Assembly: GCF_900107415.1 (NCBI RefSeq) | Contig: NZ_FNPX01000003.1 | Coordinates: 62,001 to 126,000 of the forward strand | DNA length: 64,000 nt | Origin: Jannaschia faecimaris | GTDB lineage: Bacteria > Pseudomonadota > Alphaproteobacteria > Rhodobacterales > Rhodobacteraceae | Reading direction: 5' to 3' | Part shown: positions 26,555 to 35,531 of the stretch, piece by piece | Layout: each line of letters opens with the position of its first letter | Numbering within the stretch: the first letter of the stretch is position 1 | Notes under the pieces: model-generated | What the model saw: the letters and a program-made list of their open reading frames with translations, nothing else | Database searches by the model: none | What the model was told of the DNA's origin: nothing | Position numbers and translations under genes: made by a program

Positions 26555-27217
26555 ATGCGTTTCGTGATCCCCGCACTTTTCGGACTGACCGGCTTTGCCG
26601 TGCTTTGCGCGCTGGGCGTCTGGCAATTGCAGCGGATGGATTGGAAACACGCCATGATTGCCGAGATCGCCTCGCGCATAGATGCAGTGCCGGTGCCGCT
26701 GCCCGACAAGCCGGTCGAGAGCACCGACAACTTCACGCCGGTGACGTTGACGGGCACGGTCGATGGGGAACCGTTGCGGGTGTTGGGCGCGTGGCGTGCG
26801 GCTGGAACGGGGTTCCGTATCATCGCACCTGTCTTGACCGATGGCCGGCGCGTCATGGTGGATCTGGGCGTCCTGCCGGTTGATGCAGCCGATACGCTGG
26901 TTCTGCCGCGAACATCTCTGCGGATCACCGGCAACCTGAACTGGCCCGACGATCAAAATGCCGGCACGCCCGAGCCGGACGGCACGAACTGGTACGCACG
27001 CGACGTCGGCCCCATGGCGCAGGCGCTGGGCACCGAGTCGGTGATGGTCGTCGCCGCGCAGGTTGAGCCGCCGCTGCCGATCACGCACGTACCTGTGGGC
27101 ATCGACGGCATCCCCGACAACCACCTCGGATACGCGATTCAATGGTTCGGGCTGGCCGCTGTCTGGGTGGGGATGACACTCTTCCTGCTGTGGCGTATCA
27201 GACGCCGCACCATTTGA
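26555..27217 (+). CDS. SURF1 family cytochrome oxidase assembly protein
   Basis: A 220-residue SURF1/Shy1 protein that assists heme a insertion into subunit I. It has the two terminal membrane helices (residues 2-20 around FVIPALFGLTGFAVLC, and the C-terminal FGLAAVWVGMTLFLLWRIRR) flanking a periplasmic domain. The conserved ALGVWQLQRMDWK and the late HLGYAIQWFGLA are family signatures. GAGAGGTCTCA precedes the ATG. It sits at the end of the cox cluster, 14 bases before thrC. Confidence 0.95.
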   Translation: MRFVIPALFGLTGFAVLCALGVWQLQRMDWKHAMIAEIASRIDAVPVPLPDKPVESTDNFTPVTLTGTVDGEPLRVLGAWRAAGTGFRIIAPVLTDGRRVMVDLGVLPVDAADTLVLPRTSLRITGNLNWPDDQNAGTPEPDGTNWYARDVGPMAQALGTESVMVVAAQVEPPLPITHVPVGIDGIPDNHLGYAIQWFGLAAVWVGMTLFLLWRIRRRTI

Positions 27218-27231
27218 AGGCGGACGATCCG

Positions 27232-28611
27232 ATGCGTTACATCTCGACCCGTGGCGAAGCCCCCGTTCTGGGGTTCGAAGACACCATGCTGACCGGCCTC
27301 GCGCGGGATGGCGGGTTGTATGTCCCCGAGGAACTTCCGGTGATGAGCCGGGGCGACATCGCAGCGCTGGCAGGCCTGCCCTATGAGGAGGTCGCGGTGC
27401 GCGTCATGGCCCCCTTTGTAAAGGACGCCTTCGACGAGGCGACTTTCGCAGATCTGGTCGCCAAGGCCTATGCCGGATTCGGCCATGACGCGCGCGCGCC
27501 CCTGGTGCAGCTTGGCCCGAACCATCATCTGCTGGAACTGTTCCACGGGCCGACGCTGGCGTTCAAGGACTTCGCGATGCAACTGATCGGACAGATGTTC
27601 GAGCATTCGCTGATGAAGCGCGGCGAGCGGGTGACGATCGTCGGTGCCACGTCCGGCGATACCGGGTCGGCCGCGATGGAGGCGTTCCGGGGACTGGATG
27701 CCGTAGACCTGTTCATCCTCTATCCGCATGGCCGCGTGTCGGAGGTGCAGCGCCGCCAGATGACCACGCCGTCCGAGTCGAACGTGCATGCGCTCGCCAT
27801 CACCGGACATTTCGACGACGCACAGGCCCGCGTGAAGGACATGTTCAACGATTTCGATTTCCGCGACCGGGTGCGTCTGGCCGGGGTCAATTCGATCAAC
27901 TTCGCCCGCGTGCTGGCGCAGGTGGTGTATTACTTCACCTCCGCGACGGCCCTTGGCGCACCGCACCGCGAAATCTCCTACACGGTGCCCACCGGCAACT
28001 TCGGCGATATCTTCGCGGGCCATATCGCCAAGCGCATGGGCCTGCCGATCAGGCAACTGGTCGTCGCCACCAATCAGAACGACATCCTGCACCGGTGCCT
28101 GACGACGGGCGACTACCGCCCCGGCACGGTAGAGCCGTCGATATCGCCGTCGATGGATATTCAGGTCAGCAGCAACTTCGAACGCGCGTTGCATTTGGCC
28201 TACGGCGGTGACGGGCGGGCCATCGCGCAATTGATGGCGGAGTTGAAGGACGGCGGATTTACCGTCAGCCAAGGGGCTTTGCAGACGCTACAGGACACCT
28301 ATTTATCAGGAAGAGCGACCGAAGCGGAAACCTCTGCTGCGATCGCTGACTTCCTGAACCGCACGGGTGAACTGCTGTGCCCGCACACCGCCGTGGGCAC
28401 CCACGTGGCTGAGGCGCATCTGGGCGATACGCCGATGGTGACACTGGCGACGGCGCACCCGGCCAAGTTCCCCGACGCGGTCGAAGCCGCAACCGGAATC
28501 CGCCCCCCCTTGCCTGCGCGAATGGCCGATCTGTTTGACCGGGACGAGCGGATCACGCGGGTCGAGAACGACCTGTCGGCCATCGAGGCCATCATCGATG
28601 CACGAATCTGA
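27232..28611 (+). CDS. thrC: Threonine synthase
   Basis: A 459-residue PLP enzyme that makes threonine from O-phosphohomoserine. It opens MRYISTRGEAPVLGFED, typical of the long proteobacterial ThrC. The PLP lysine is in TLAFKDFAMQ, and the phosphate-binding GATSGDTGSAAMEAFRG and VPTGNFGDIFAGHIAK loops are intact. The open frame extends upstream into surf1, but ATG 27232 is the family start. The surf1-thrC-M16 peptidase order is conserved in many alphaproteobacteria. Confidence 0.97.
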   Translation: MRYISTRGEAPVLGFEDTMLTGLARDGGLYVPEELPVMSRGDIAALAGLPYEEVAVRVMAPFVKDAFDEATFADLVAKAYAGFGHDARAPLVQLGPNHHLLELFHGPTLAFKDFAMQLIGQMFEHSLMKRGERVTIVGATSGDTGSAAMEAFRGLDAVDLFILYPHGRVSEVQRRQMTTPSESNVHALAITGHFDDAQARVKDMFNDFDFRDRVRLAGVNSINFARVLAQVVYYFTSATALGAPHREISYTVPTGNFGDIFAGHIAKRMGLPIRQLVVATNQNDILHRCLTTGDYRPGTVEPSISPSMDIQVSSNFERALHLAYGGDGRAIAQLMAELKDGGFTVSQGALQTLQDTYLSGRATEAETSAAIADFLNRTGELLCPHTAVGTHVAEAHLGDTPMVTLATAHPAKFPDAVEAATGIRPPLPARMADLFDRDERITRVENDLSAIEAIIDARI

Positions 28612-28624
28612 AAGGTTCATCTGA

Positions 28625-29884
28625 ATGAGCACCCGCTTGCACCGCCTGTCGAACGGTTTCCGCGTCGTGACGGAGTACATGCCCGGTCTGCAATCGGCCA
28701 GCGTTGGCGTCTGGGTCGGTGCCGGAGGGCGCCACGAGGCTGTCGAGCAGAACGGCATCGCGCATTTCCTTGAGCACATGGCGTTCAAGGGCACGGCGCG
28801 CCGGTCGGCACTGCAAATCGCCGAGCAGATCGAGGACGTGGGCGGCTATATCAATGCCTACACCTCGCGAGAGGTGACCGCCTATTACGCCCGCGTGCTC
28901 AAGGAAGACGTGGCATTGGCCACGGATCTGATCGCGGACATCGTGCTGAATCCGGTGTTCGATCCGCGAGAGATCGAGATCGAGCGCGGCGTCATCCTGC
29001 AAGAAATCGGTCAGGCGCTGGATACGCCCGACGACATCATCTTCGATTGGCTGCAGGAAGCGGCCTATCCCGAGCAACCCATTGGTCGCACCATCCTTGG
29101 CCCTTCCGAACGGGTGCAGACCTTCAACCGGGCGGACCTTGAGCATTTCACGGCGCAGCATTACGGCCCCGAGCAGATGATCCTGGCGGCCGCCGGGGCC
29201 GTCGATCACGATGCGCTTTGCAAGATGGCCGAAGATCTTTTCGGTCACCTGAAGCCCAAGCCGCTGTTGATGCCTGATCCGGGGCTGTTCAAGGGCGGGG
29301 AGATTCGCCACGCCAAGGTGCTTGAACAGGCGCATGTCGCGATCGGTTTCGAGCAGCCGGGCTACCGCGATGACGGGATCTATGCCGCGCAGATCTTTGC
29401 GGGTGCGATGGGCGGCGGCATGTCGTCCCGGCTGTTCCAGGAAGCGCGCGAAAAGCGGGGCCTCTGCTATACCATCTTTGCCAGCGTGGGGGCGCATTCT
29501 GACGGCGGAATGCTCACCATCTATGCGGGAACCGGGGCCGAGGATGTGGGCGATCTGGCCCACCTGACGATCGACGAATTGAAGCGTGCCGCCGAAGACA
29601 TGACCGAGGTGGAGGTCGCCCGCGCCCGCGCCCAGATGAAATCGGGCATGCTTATGGGACTGGAGTCGCCCTCCAGCCGGGCTGAACGGCTGGCGCGGGT
29701 CGTCGCTGTCTGGAACCGCGTGCCGCCCCTGTCCGAGGCGATCGAGAAAATCGACGCGGTGGACGTGGCCGCCGTGCGCGCCCAAGCTGAGGCCCTGACG
29801 CAGACGGCCCCGGCGCTGGCCCTTTACGGGCCGGTCGACGCGGCCCCCGACGTCGACAGCCTGCGCGCAAGGCTGGCCGCATGA
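28625..29884 (+). CDS. M16 family zinc peptidase (processing-peptidase-like)
   Basis: A 419-residue M16B-type metallopeptidase, the bacterial relative of the mitochondrial processing peptidase beta subunit. The inverted zinc motif HxxEH is seen as His47-Phe-Leu-Glu50-His51 in GIAHFLEHMAFKGT. Conserved neighbours include NAYTSREVTAYYARVL, a later EIERGVILQEIGQ and GGGMSSRLFQEAREKRGLCY. It is cytoplasmic by appearance, with no signal peptide. It follows thrC by 13 bases, and its stop overlaps the start of the next acetyltransferase gene. The physiological substrate is unknown. Confidence 0.93.
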   Translation: MSTRLHRLSNGFRVVTEYMPGLQSASVGVWVGAGGRHEAVEQNGIAHFLEHMAFKGTARRSALQIAEQIEDVGGYINAYTSREVTAYYARVLKEDVALATDLIADIVLNPVFDPREIEIERGVILQEIGQALDTPDDIIFDWLQEAAYPEQPIGRTILGPSERVQTFNRADLEHFTAQHYGPEQMILAAAGAVDHDALCKMAEDLFGHLKPKPLLMPDPGLFKGGEIRHAKVLEQAHVAIGFEQPGYRDDGIYAAQIFAGAMGGGMSSRLFQEAREKRGLCYTIFASVGAHSDGGMLTIYAGTGAEDVGDLAHLTIDELKRAAEDMTEVEVARARAQMKSGMLMGLESPSSRAERLARVVAVWNRVPPLSEAIEKIDAVDVAAVRAQAEALTQTAPALALYGPVDAAPDVDSLRARLAA

Positions 29885-30468
29885 TCTTCGGGGCCCTGCG
29901 GAAACCCCGCATCCAGACCGAACGCATGATCCTGCGCTTGCCGCAGCATTCCGACTACCGCGCCTGGGCCGCATTGCGCGAAAGTTCCGCCGCGTTTCTG
30001 CAACCCTGGGAACCGGAGTGGGCCCCCGACCATCTGAGCCGGAAAAGCTTTACCAACCGTGTCTACTGGGCCAGTCGCAGCCACGGGCAGGGCAGCGCGC
30101 TGGCGCTTTTTCTGACGCGGAAGTCCGACGATTCGATCCTGGGCGCGATCACGCTCGACAATGTGCGCCGCGGGCCTGCTCAGTCTGGTACGCTGGGGTA
30201 TTGGGTCGGCCAAAATCACGCGCGGCAAGGCTACATGCGCGAGGCGATCCTTGCCGTATCGCACCACGCTTTCGTCCGCTTGGACCTCAGCCGTCTGGAG
30301 GCCGCCTGCCTTGAAGGCAACACCGCCTCGCGCGGTTTGCTGGAGCGGTCGGGGTTCAAGTACGAAGGCGTCGCGCAAAGCTACCTTCAGATTGCGGGGC
30401 GGTGGCGCAATCATGTGCTCTACGCGATGTTGCGATCCGATCGGCGCGGCCGCTCCGACGCGGGCTGA
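29881..30468 (+). CDS. GNAT family N-acetyltransferase (RimJ-like)
   Basis: A 195-residue acetyltransferase of the RimJ/RimL type. It has IQTERMILRLPQHSDYRAWA at the N-terminus, GTLGYWVGQNHARQGYM and LEAACLEGNTASRGLLERSGFKYEG in the acetyl-CoA core. Such enzymes acetylate the N-terminal residue of ribosomal or other proteins. Its ATG overlaps the M16 peptidase stop, an arrangement common in Rhodobacterales. The specific target is not known. Confidence 0.88.
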   Translation: MIFGALRKPRIQTERMILRLPQHSDYRAWAALRESSAAFLQPWEPEWAPDHLSRKSFTNRVYWASRSHGQGSALALFLTRKSDDSILGAITLDNVRRGPAQSGTLGYWVGQNHARQGYMREAILAVSHHAFVRLDLSRLEAACLEGNTASRGLLERSGFKYEGVAQSYLQIAGRWRNHVLYAMLRSDRRGRSDAG

Positions 30469-30553
30469 CCTCATCCAAGGATTCATTTTCAACTGCGGCT
30501 GGATGACCTCTGGCCCGAAAGGTCTGATTGGGCAACACTCTGGGCAGGAGGGA

Positions 30554-31393
30554 ATGCCCGTGTCGAGAACGTACCTTTTCGTCTTTGCCATGTCGCTTTT
30601 TCTGCCCGGCTTCGCCGCCGCGCAGGACCAGGGTCGCCGCCCCAGCCACTGCATCGCCATCGCCGACGCGCCGGGCATCGAATATCTGCACAAGGCCGCT
30701 TTTGCCGCGCCTCTGCCGGATTACACCGTCCGCCTGAACTATGTTGATCACTCGATGTTCATGCTGGAAACGCAGGGCGGCCTGCGCGCCGTTACCGATT
30801 TCGCGGGGTTCATCGGTGCCACCCGTTTGCCGGATGTGGTAACCATGAACCGGGCGCATATTTCTCATTGGACGCCAGTGCCCGATCCGGACATCCCGCA
30901 TGTCCTGCCCGGATGGTCGGATCGCGTGGGCGAACCGGCTGATCATCACCTCGACCTGGGTGAGATGCTGATCCGGTCCGTTTCGACCGACATTCGGTCA
31001 CGCGCCGGGGGCGGCATCGAGGTCAACGGCAATTCCATCTTCGTGTTTGAAGTCGAGGGTCTGTGCATCGGGCACTTGGGCCACCTGCACCATGAACCCG
31101 ATGCAGCGCAGTATGCCGCACTTGGCCGACTGGACGTGGTGATGGCCCCGGTTGATGGTGGCCTGACGCTGGACTTATCTTCGATGATCCGGGTCCTGCA
31201 GCGCCTGCGCTCCTCGGTGGTGATCCCGATGCACTGGTTCGGGCCGGGATCGCTGGACCGCTTCGTGGAAGGCATGTCACAAGACTTCGACATCGACCGC
31301 CGCGACACCAGCTTCATCGAGGTTTCGCTCAATACTCTGCCGCGCCGACCGACCGTGGTCGTCCTGCGCCCCTCTTATCTTACGGACCCTTAG
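30554..31393 (+). CDS. Exported MBL-fold metallo-hydrolase-like protein
   Basis: A 279-residue protein with a clear signal peptide (TYLFVFAMSLFLPGFAAAQ). The mature part has a metallo-beta-lactamase-like layout. The usual first metal motif is replaced by NRAHISHW, while GHLGHLHH, an aspartate in LDVVMAPVDGG and a late VVIPMHWFG supply further possible ligands. It resembles the COG2220 (UlaG-like) branch. The substrate is unknown. ATG 30554 is chosen because it follows GGAGGG and begins the signal peptide; the frame is open further upstream over the GNAT gene. Its stop overlaps the GTG start of the next gene. Confidence 0.75.
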   Translation: MPVSRTYLFVFAMSLFLPGFAAAQDQGRRPSHCIAIADAPGIEYLHKAAFAAPLPDYTVRLNYVDHSMFMLETQGGLRAVTDFAGFIGATRLPDVVTMNRAHISHWTPVPDPDIPHVLPGWSDRVGEPADHHLDLGEMLIRSVSTDIRSRAGGGIEVNGNSIFVFEVEGLCIGHLGHLHHEPDAAQYAALGRLDVVMAPVDGGLTLDLSSMIRVLQRLRSSVVIPMHWFGPGSLDRFVEGMSQDFDIDRRDTSFIEVSLNTLPRRPTVVVLRPSYLTDP

Positions 31394-32817
31394 TGACATC
31401 TGATCTGACTGCCGCCACCGGCCCCTTCGCAGACGACCTTCGGTCCAAACTGCCCGCCGCCACCTTTCGTGACATGGAGGCCCGTTACCTCGAAGAACCA
31501 CGGGGCCGCTGGGCCGGGACCGACGGCTTGCTGCTGGCCCCTGCGACGACGGAGGAAGTCTCGCTGATCGTGACAGCCGCGGCAAAGGCGCGCGTAGCGG
31601 TGATCCCATATGGCGGCGGTACCGGTCTGGTCGGCGGACAGGTCAGCGCGGATTTGCCAGCGCCCGTGATCCTTTCGCTGGAACGAATGACCAAAGTCCA
31701 CAAGGTCGATGCGACCGAGAACGCGCTGACCGTCGAGGCGGGCGTGATCCTGCAGCACGTGCAGGAGGCGGCCGAGGCGGTGGACCGTCTGTTCCCGCTG
31801 ACCATCGCGGCGCAGGGCTCGGCCCGGATCGGCGGCATCCTGTCGACCAATGCGGGCGGCGTGAACGTGCTGCGCTATGGTAATGCGCGCGACCTCTGCC
31901 TGGGGTTGGAGGCGGTGATGCCTGACGGCAGCATCCTCAACGGCCTGTCGCCGCTGCGCAAGAACAACACCGGCTACGACCTACGCCATCTTCTGATCGG
32001 GGCCGAGGGCACGCTGGGCATCATCACGGCGGCGACGCTGAAGCTGTTGCCGCGCCCGGCCAAGACGGGTGCCGCAATGATGGCGATCCGCGATCCGCAG
32101 GCCGCGCTGGAGCTTTTGAACATGGCGCGGGCGCAGATCGGTGAGGGGGTCTCGGCATTCGAGCTGATCGGGAAGACCGGCATGGACTTTCTGGCCGAGA
32201 CGATGCCCGAGGTGCGCCTTCCGCTTGGAAACCCCGATTGGTCGGTGCTGATCGACCTGGGGCTCGGAGCGTCGGGCGATCCGGCGCAGGCCTTGGAAGA
32301 CCTCTTTGCTACCGCACACGAGGCTGGCCTCGTGACAGACGGTGTGATCGCGCAATCCGAACAGCAGCGTCGCGAATTCTGGCAGGTCCGAGAGTCAATC
32401 CCCGAGGGCAATCGTCGCATCGGGTCGGTCAGCAGCCACGACATCTCAGTGCCCACCGCGTCGATCCCCGACTTTATCAAGGACGGTCCGGGCGTGATCG
32501 GAAGAATCGGTGACTTCCGCATCAATTGCTTTGGCCACGTGGGCGACGGGAACTTGCACTACAATGTTTTCCCCATGCCCGGTCGCGCGCGCGCCGACCA
32601 CGATAGCGAACGCGAAGCGATCAAGACTGCGGTCCACGATCTTGTGCACGCATACGGTGGGTCGGTCAGCGCGGAACATGGGGTTGGACGGCTCAAGGTC
32701 GGCGATCTGGAGCGTTACGTGGATCCGACGAAATTGGCAGCGATGCGCGCGATAAAGGCCGGCTTGGACCCGGCCGGAATCATGAACCCCGGCGCGGTGC
32801 TACGGTGCGCAGTCTGA
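31393..32817 (+). CDS. FAD-binding oxidoreductase (GlcD / D-2-hydroxyglutarate dehydrogenase-like)
   Basis: A 474-residue flavoprotein of the PCMH/vanillyl-alcohol oxidase family. The FAD-binding half contains VIPYGGGTGLVGGQV, GSARIGGILSTNAGGVNVL and NTGYDLRHLLIGAEGTLGI. The C-terminal cap has NCFGHVGDGNLHYNVFP and ends with GLDPAGIMNPGAVL. Members oxidise D-lactate, glycolate or D-2-hydroxyglutarate and pass electrons to quinone or ETF. The start codon is GTG at 31393, overlapping the TAG of the preceding gene by one base. The exact 2-hydroxyacid is undetermined. Confidence 0.88.
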   Translation: MTSDLTAATGPFADDLRSKLPAATFRDMEARYLEEPRGRWAGTDGLLLAPATTEEVSLIVTAAAKARVAVIPYGGGTGLVGGQVSADLPAPVILSLERMTKVHKVDATENALTVEAGVILQHVQEAAEAVDRLFPLTIAAQGSARIGGILSTNAGGVNVLRYGNARDLCLGLEAVMPDGSILNGLSPLRKNNTGYDLRHLLIGAEGTLGIITAATLKLLPRPAKTGAAMMAIRDPQAALELLNMARAQIGEGVSAFELIGKTGMDFLAETMPEVRLPLGNPDWSVLIDLGLGASGDPAQALEDLFATAHEAGLVTDGVIAQSEQQRREFWQVRESIPEGNRRIGSVSSHDISVPTASIPDFIKDGPGVIGRIGDFRINCFGHVGDGNLHYNVFPMPGRARADHDSEREAIKTAVHDLVHAYGGSVSAEHGVGRLKVGDLERYVDPTKLAAMRAIKAGLDPAGIMNPGAVLRCAV

Positions 32818-32840
32818 GAGGCGTACTCCCAAAGAAGGGC

Positions 32841-32867
32841 GCGCCCTGCCAAGGGAAGACAGGGCGC
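32841..32867 (+). terminator. Hairpin after the FAD oxidoreductase gene
   Basis: GCGCCCTG (32841-32848) pairs with CAGGGCGC (32860-32867) around an 11-base loop, 24 bases downstream of the stop. There is no T tract. It lies in a 152-base gap before the convergent apt gene and may serve as a terminator or 3' stabiliser. Confidence 0.5.
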
Positions 32868-32969
32868 GGGGGATCCGTGAGGTCTGGTAAAACACCCACT
32901 CCAGAACAATCGCAGAAAATCCTTACCAATAAGTTTACGCCGGGCCTCCAAGGCGGTTCATTCGAACGC

Positions 32970-33506
32970 TCATTCCCCTTCGAAATCGCATAGCGTGTGG
33001 ATCTGCATGTTCATCGCTTCCAGCGCCTTACGACCGCCAAGTTCCGGCAGGTCGACGACAAAGGCGCAGCCGACGACCTGCGCGCCCAACCGCTCCAGCA
33101 AGGCTATCCCGGCGCGCGCCGTGCCGCCGGTGGCCAGCAGATCATCCACCAGCAGGACGCGGGCCCCGGCGGGCAGGGCATCTCGGTGAACCTCCACCGC
33201 CGCGGTCCCGTATTCCAGCGCGTATTCCTGTTCATAGGTCGCACCCGGCAGCTTGCCCTTTTTTCGGATCGGCACGAAGCCGCAGCCCAGCTGATGCGCC
33301 ACTGCGCCCCCCAGGATGAAACCGCGCGCCTCCAGCCCGGCGACTGCATCGATCTCCTCTCCGGCCCAGGGGGCCAGCAGCTGATCCACGCATAGCCGCA
33401 TGCCTCGCGCATCGGCGAACAGGGTGGTCACGTCGCGGAACATGATCCCCGCGTGCGGAAAATCGGGAATGGTGCGGATGTAATCCTGAACGGTCTTCTT
33501 TTGCAT
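32970..33506 (-). CDS. apt: Adenine phosphoribosyltransferase
   Basis: A 178-residue type I phosphoribosyltransferase that recycles adenine to AMP. It has [20 protein letters not shown] at the N-terminus, [19 protein letters not shown] and the PRPP-binding [17 protein letters not shown]. It is the last gene of the minus-strand operon mtnP-DUF2927-apt, three bases after the DUF2927 stop. MtnP releases adenine from methylthioadenosine, so the operon couples adenine release with its salvage. Confidence 0.97.
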   Translation of the reverse strand: MQKKTVQDYIRTIPDFPHAGIMFRDVTTLFADARGMRLCVDQLLAPWAGEEIDAVAGLEARGFILGGAVAHQLGCGFVPIRKKGKLPGATYEQEYALEYGTAAVEVHRDALPAGARVLLVDDLLATGGTARAGIALLERLGAQVVGCAFVVDLPELGGRKALEAMNMQIHTLCDFEGE

Positions 33507-33509
33507 CTG

Positions 33510-34226
33510 TCAGCTTTCCTCGGCCTTTGGCCCGGTTGGTTTGTCTGTCGTCCTCCGCACGGCGGTTTCGTCACTGTGCGTTCCGGGGGCGTAATGGCGA
33601 CGGAGTGCCATTGCATCCTGCCCCCTAAGGCGCGTTACGGAATTGCCGTCCTCCGAGAACAGGCTGCGGCGATAGGCAGGGCCGCGGATGTCCGTCATCA
33701 GGCCGAGACCTTGAACAACTTCCTCCAGCAGGACCGAGGCGATCTCCCGTCGCCGTGCTTGGGCCGAGACGGCGATCAGGGCTTCGCGGATTTCGCCATT
33801 CCGGACTCGCAAGGCGACCCGCCCCAGCGACAGGAGCGCGCCGTCAAGATCGGGCACGCCGGTGTCTTGCATGACTTCGCCGGGTGGGGTGGCGACGACA
33901 TGGACCTCGATATCCGCATTTTCAGATGCGCGCGACAGGCGCACGCCTGCATCCAGCGTATTGATTTGTGCCACCGCATTGTCCAGCCCGCGTTCGTAAA
34001 GCGCACGTTGCCAGCTCTCCAGTCCGGCACTGACCGAGATGAGGGCGACGGTCAGATCCTCGCGTTTTGCGTTGGACCAATGCAGGAACGGCTTGCGGCA
34101 CGCCTCTCCGGGGGCGGCTGCACAGGCCACTGCGCGGTAGAAAGCGTCATCGCCCAGCGGACCGGGAACGGCAACGAACTCCTGCGCGAACGTGGCTCCG
34201 GGCAGCAGCAGAAGAGCAGCCCACAT
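33510..34226 (-). CDS. DUF2927 domain-containing exported protein
   Basis: A 238-residue protein with an N-terminal signal peptide (MWAALLLLPGATFAQ). The mature domain matches DUF2927: HWSNAKREDLTVALISVS, a metalloprotease-like middle without a clear zinc motif, and REIASVLLEEVVQGLGLMTD with SVTRLRGQDAMALRRHY near the end. The frame is open to 34403 inside mtnP, but ATG 34226 sits two bases past the mtnP stop and starts the signal peptide. It is sandwiched between mtnP and apt, although an envelope protein has no obvious role in purine salvage. Confidence 0.75.
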   Translation of the reverse strand: MWAALLLLPGATFAQEFVAVPGPLGDDAFYRAVACAAAPGEACRKPFLHWSNAKREDLTVALISVSAGLESWQRALYERGLDNAVAQINTLDAGVRLSRASENADIEVHVVATPPGEVMQDTGVPDLDGALLSLGRVALRVRNGEIREALIAVSAQARRREIASVLLEEVVQGLGLMTDIRGPAYRRSLFSEDGNSVTRLRGQDAMALRRHYAPGTHSDETAVRRTTDKPTGPKAEES

Positions 34227-34228
34227 TC

Positions 34229-35086
34229 TCACAGCACGCGGCCCGCGATCGTTTGCAGGCGGACCACCATGTCGGGATCGCGCGCGTCCGGCGCGGTCAT
34301 CACCGCATGGTTCAGGGCATGGTCGCATCCCTCCGCGCAGGGTGCGTCCCGTACCAGACCTGGCAGGGCGGCAACCATTGCGGCGGCACGCCCGACGTTG
34401 CACTGAAGGGTTCTTATGACATCGCTGACCTGAACCGAGCCGTGGTCGGGGTGCCAGCTGTCGTAATCGGTGACCATCGCAACGGAAGCGTAGTGAAGTT
34501 CCGCCTCTCGCGCCAGCTTGGCTTCGGGCATGTTGGTCATGCCAATCACGTCGCAGCCCCAGTCGCGGTAAAGTCTGGATTCGGCCAGCGTCGAAAACTG
34601 CGGGCCTTCCATCGCCAGATAGGTGCCGCCGTCGTGAACCGTGGCACCGGCCTGCGTGGCAGCTTGTGAACAGGCTGCCGAAAGGGCGGGGCAGACCGGA
34701 TGCGCGACCGACACATGCGCCACAAGGCCGGGGCCGAAGAACGTCTTGTCGCGGGCAAACGTGCGGTCGATGAATTGGTCCACGATGACGAAATCACCTG
34801 GGGCCATGTCTTCGCGGAAACTACCGGTGGCCGAGACCGACACCAGGTGCGTCACCCCGGCGGCCTTCATCGCCGCGACGTTCGCGCGGTATGGGACGGT
34901 CGAGGGCGTGTGGACATGCCCCCGCCCGTGGCGCGGCAGAAAGACCATTCTTGTACCGTCCAGCGTTCCGTGCAGCAGCGCGTCCGACGGTCTGCCCCAG
35001 GGCGTGTCGGCGTCACGCCATTCCGCGTCCCGCAATTCTTCCACCGCATAGAGGCCCGAGCCTCCGATGATCCCGATGACCGGCAT
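34229..35086 (-). CDS. mtnP: S-methyl-5'-thioadenosine phosphorylase
   Basis: A 285-residue purine nucleoside phosphorylase-family enzyme that cleaves methylthioadenosine to adenine and methylthioribose-1-phosphate. It shows GIIGGSGLYAVEEL at the N-terminus, LPRHGRGHVHTPSTVPYRAN, the purine-site MTNMPEAKLAREAELHYA and VAMVTDYDSWH, the last being typical of MTAP rather than PNP. AGGAGAG precedes the ATG. It begins the mtnP-DUF2927-apt operon. Confidence 0.95.
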   Translation of the reverse strand: MPVIGIIGGSGLYAVEELRDAEWRDADTPWGRPSDALLHGTLDGTRMVFLPRHGRGHVHTPSTVPYRANVAAMKAAGVTHLVSVSATGSFREDMAPGDFVIVDQFIDRTFARDKTFFGPGLVAHVSVAHPVCPALSAACSQAATQAGATVHDGGTYLAMEGPQFSTLAESRLYRDWGCDVIGMTNMPEAKLAREAELHYASVAMVTDYDSWHPDHGSVQVSDVIRTLQCNVGRAAAMVAALPGLVRDAPCAEGCDHALNHAVMTAPDARDPDMVVRLQTIAGRVL

Positions 35087-35531
35087 CCGTCTCTCCTGTG
35101 TTGCCGGCGCACCCTAGCAGGCGGCGGGACGGGGAAAAGGTGTCAATCGCGTTCTCGCTCGATCACATTGGCGTGGTGGCGGTGGGCGATGCCTTGCCCT
35201 GCCGCCAGACCTGCACGCGTGTCTCTTGGTGCGCCGACCTGTTGCGGGCAGCGGCGGTCAAGCAGACCCCAAGGCCGACCCGGCAACGATCTGGTATCCA
35301 AGCCCGGAGATGGAAGCTCCTTCGCCGTCTTGGAGCGCCCTGATAGGTATCAAGGCGGATTTGGAAAAATCGGCGCGGAACAGGGCATGTAATGGCATCG
35401 CGATGAGGCCAATGCGGTTGGGAGGGTGCGCCGGTTCCACATCCGGGTAACCGACACGCCTCAAGGGCTGTAACCCCGCGCGAAACCCTGCTATCGCGAT
35501 CAAAACCCGACACGACCGAAAGATCTGAACC
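35087..35531. other. 445-base intergenic region between mtnP and the SulP gene
   Basis: The two flanking genes are divergent. Several short open frames exist, but none gives a recognisable protein, and their codon use looks random. No riboswitch or clear promoter pair could be identified by eye. The CTAGGGT-like sequence 25 bases upstream of mtnP (35110-35116, minus strand) may be its -10 element. Confidence 0.5.

Noticed and set aside
35098-35450. Short open frames between mtnP and the SulP gene as possible small genes
   Set aside because: They overlap each other in several frames, lack ribosome sites and give no recognisable protein.
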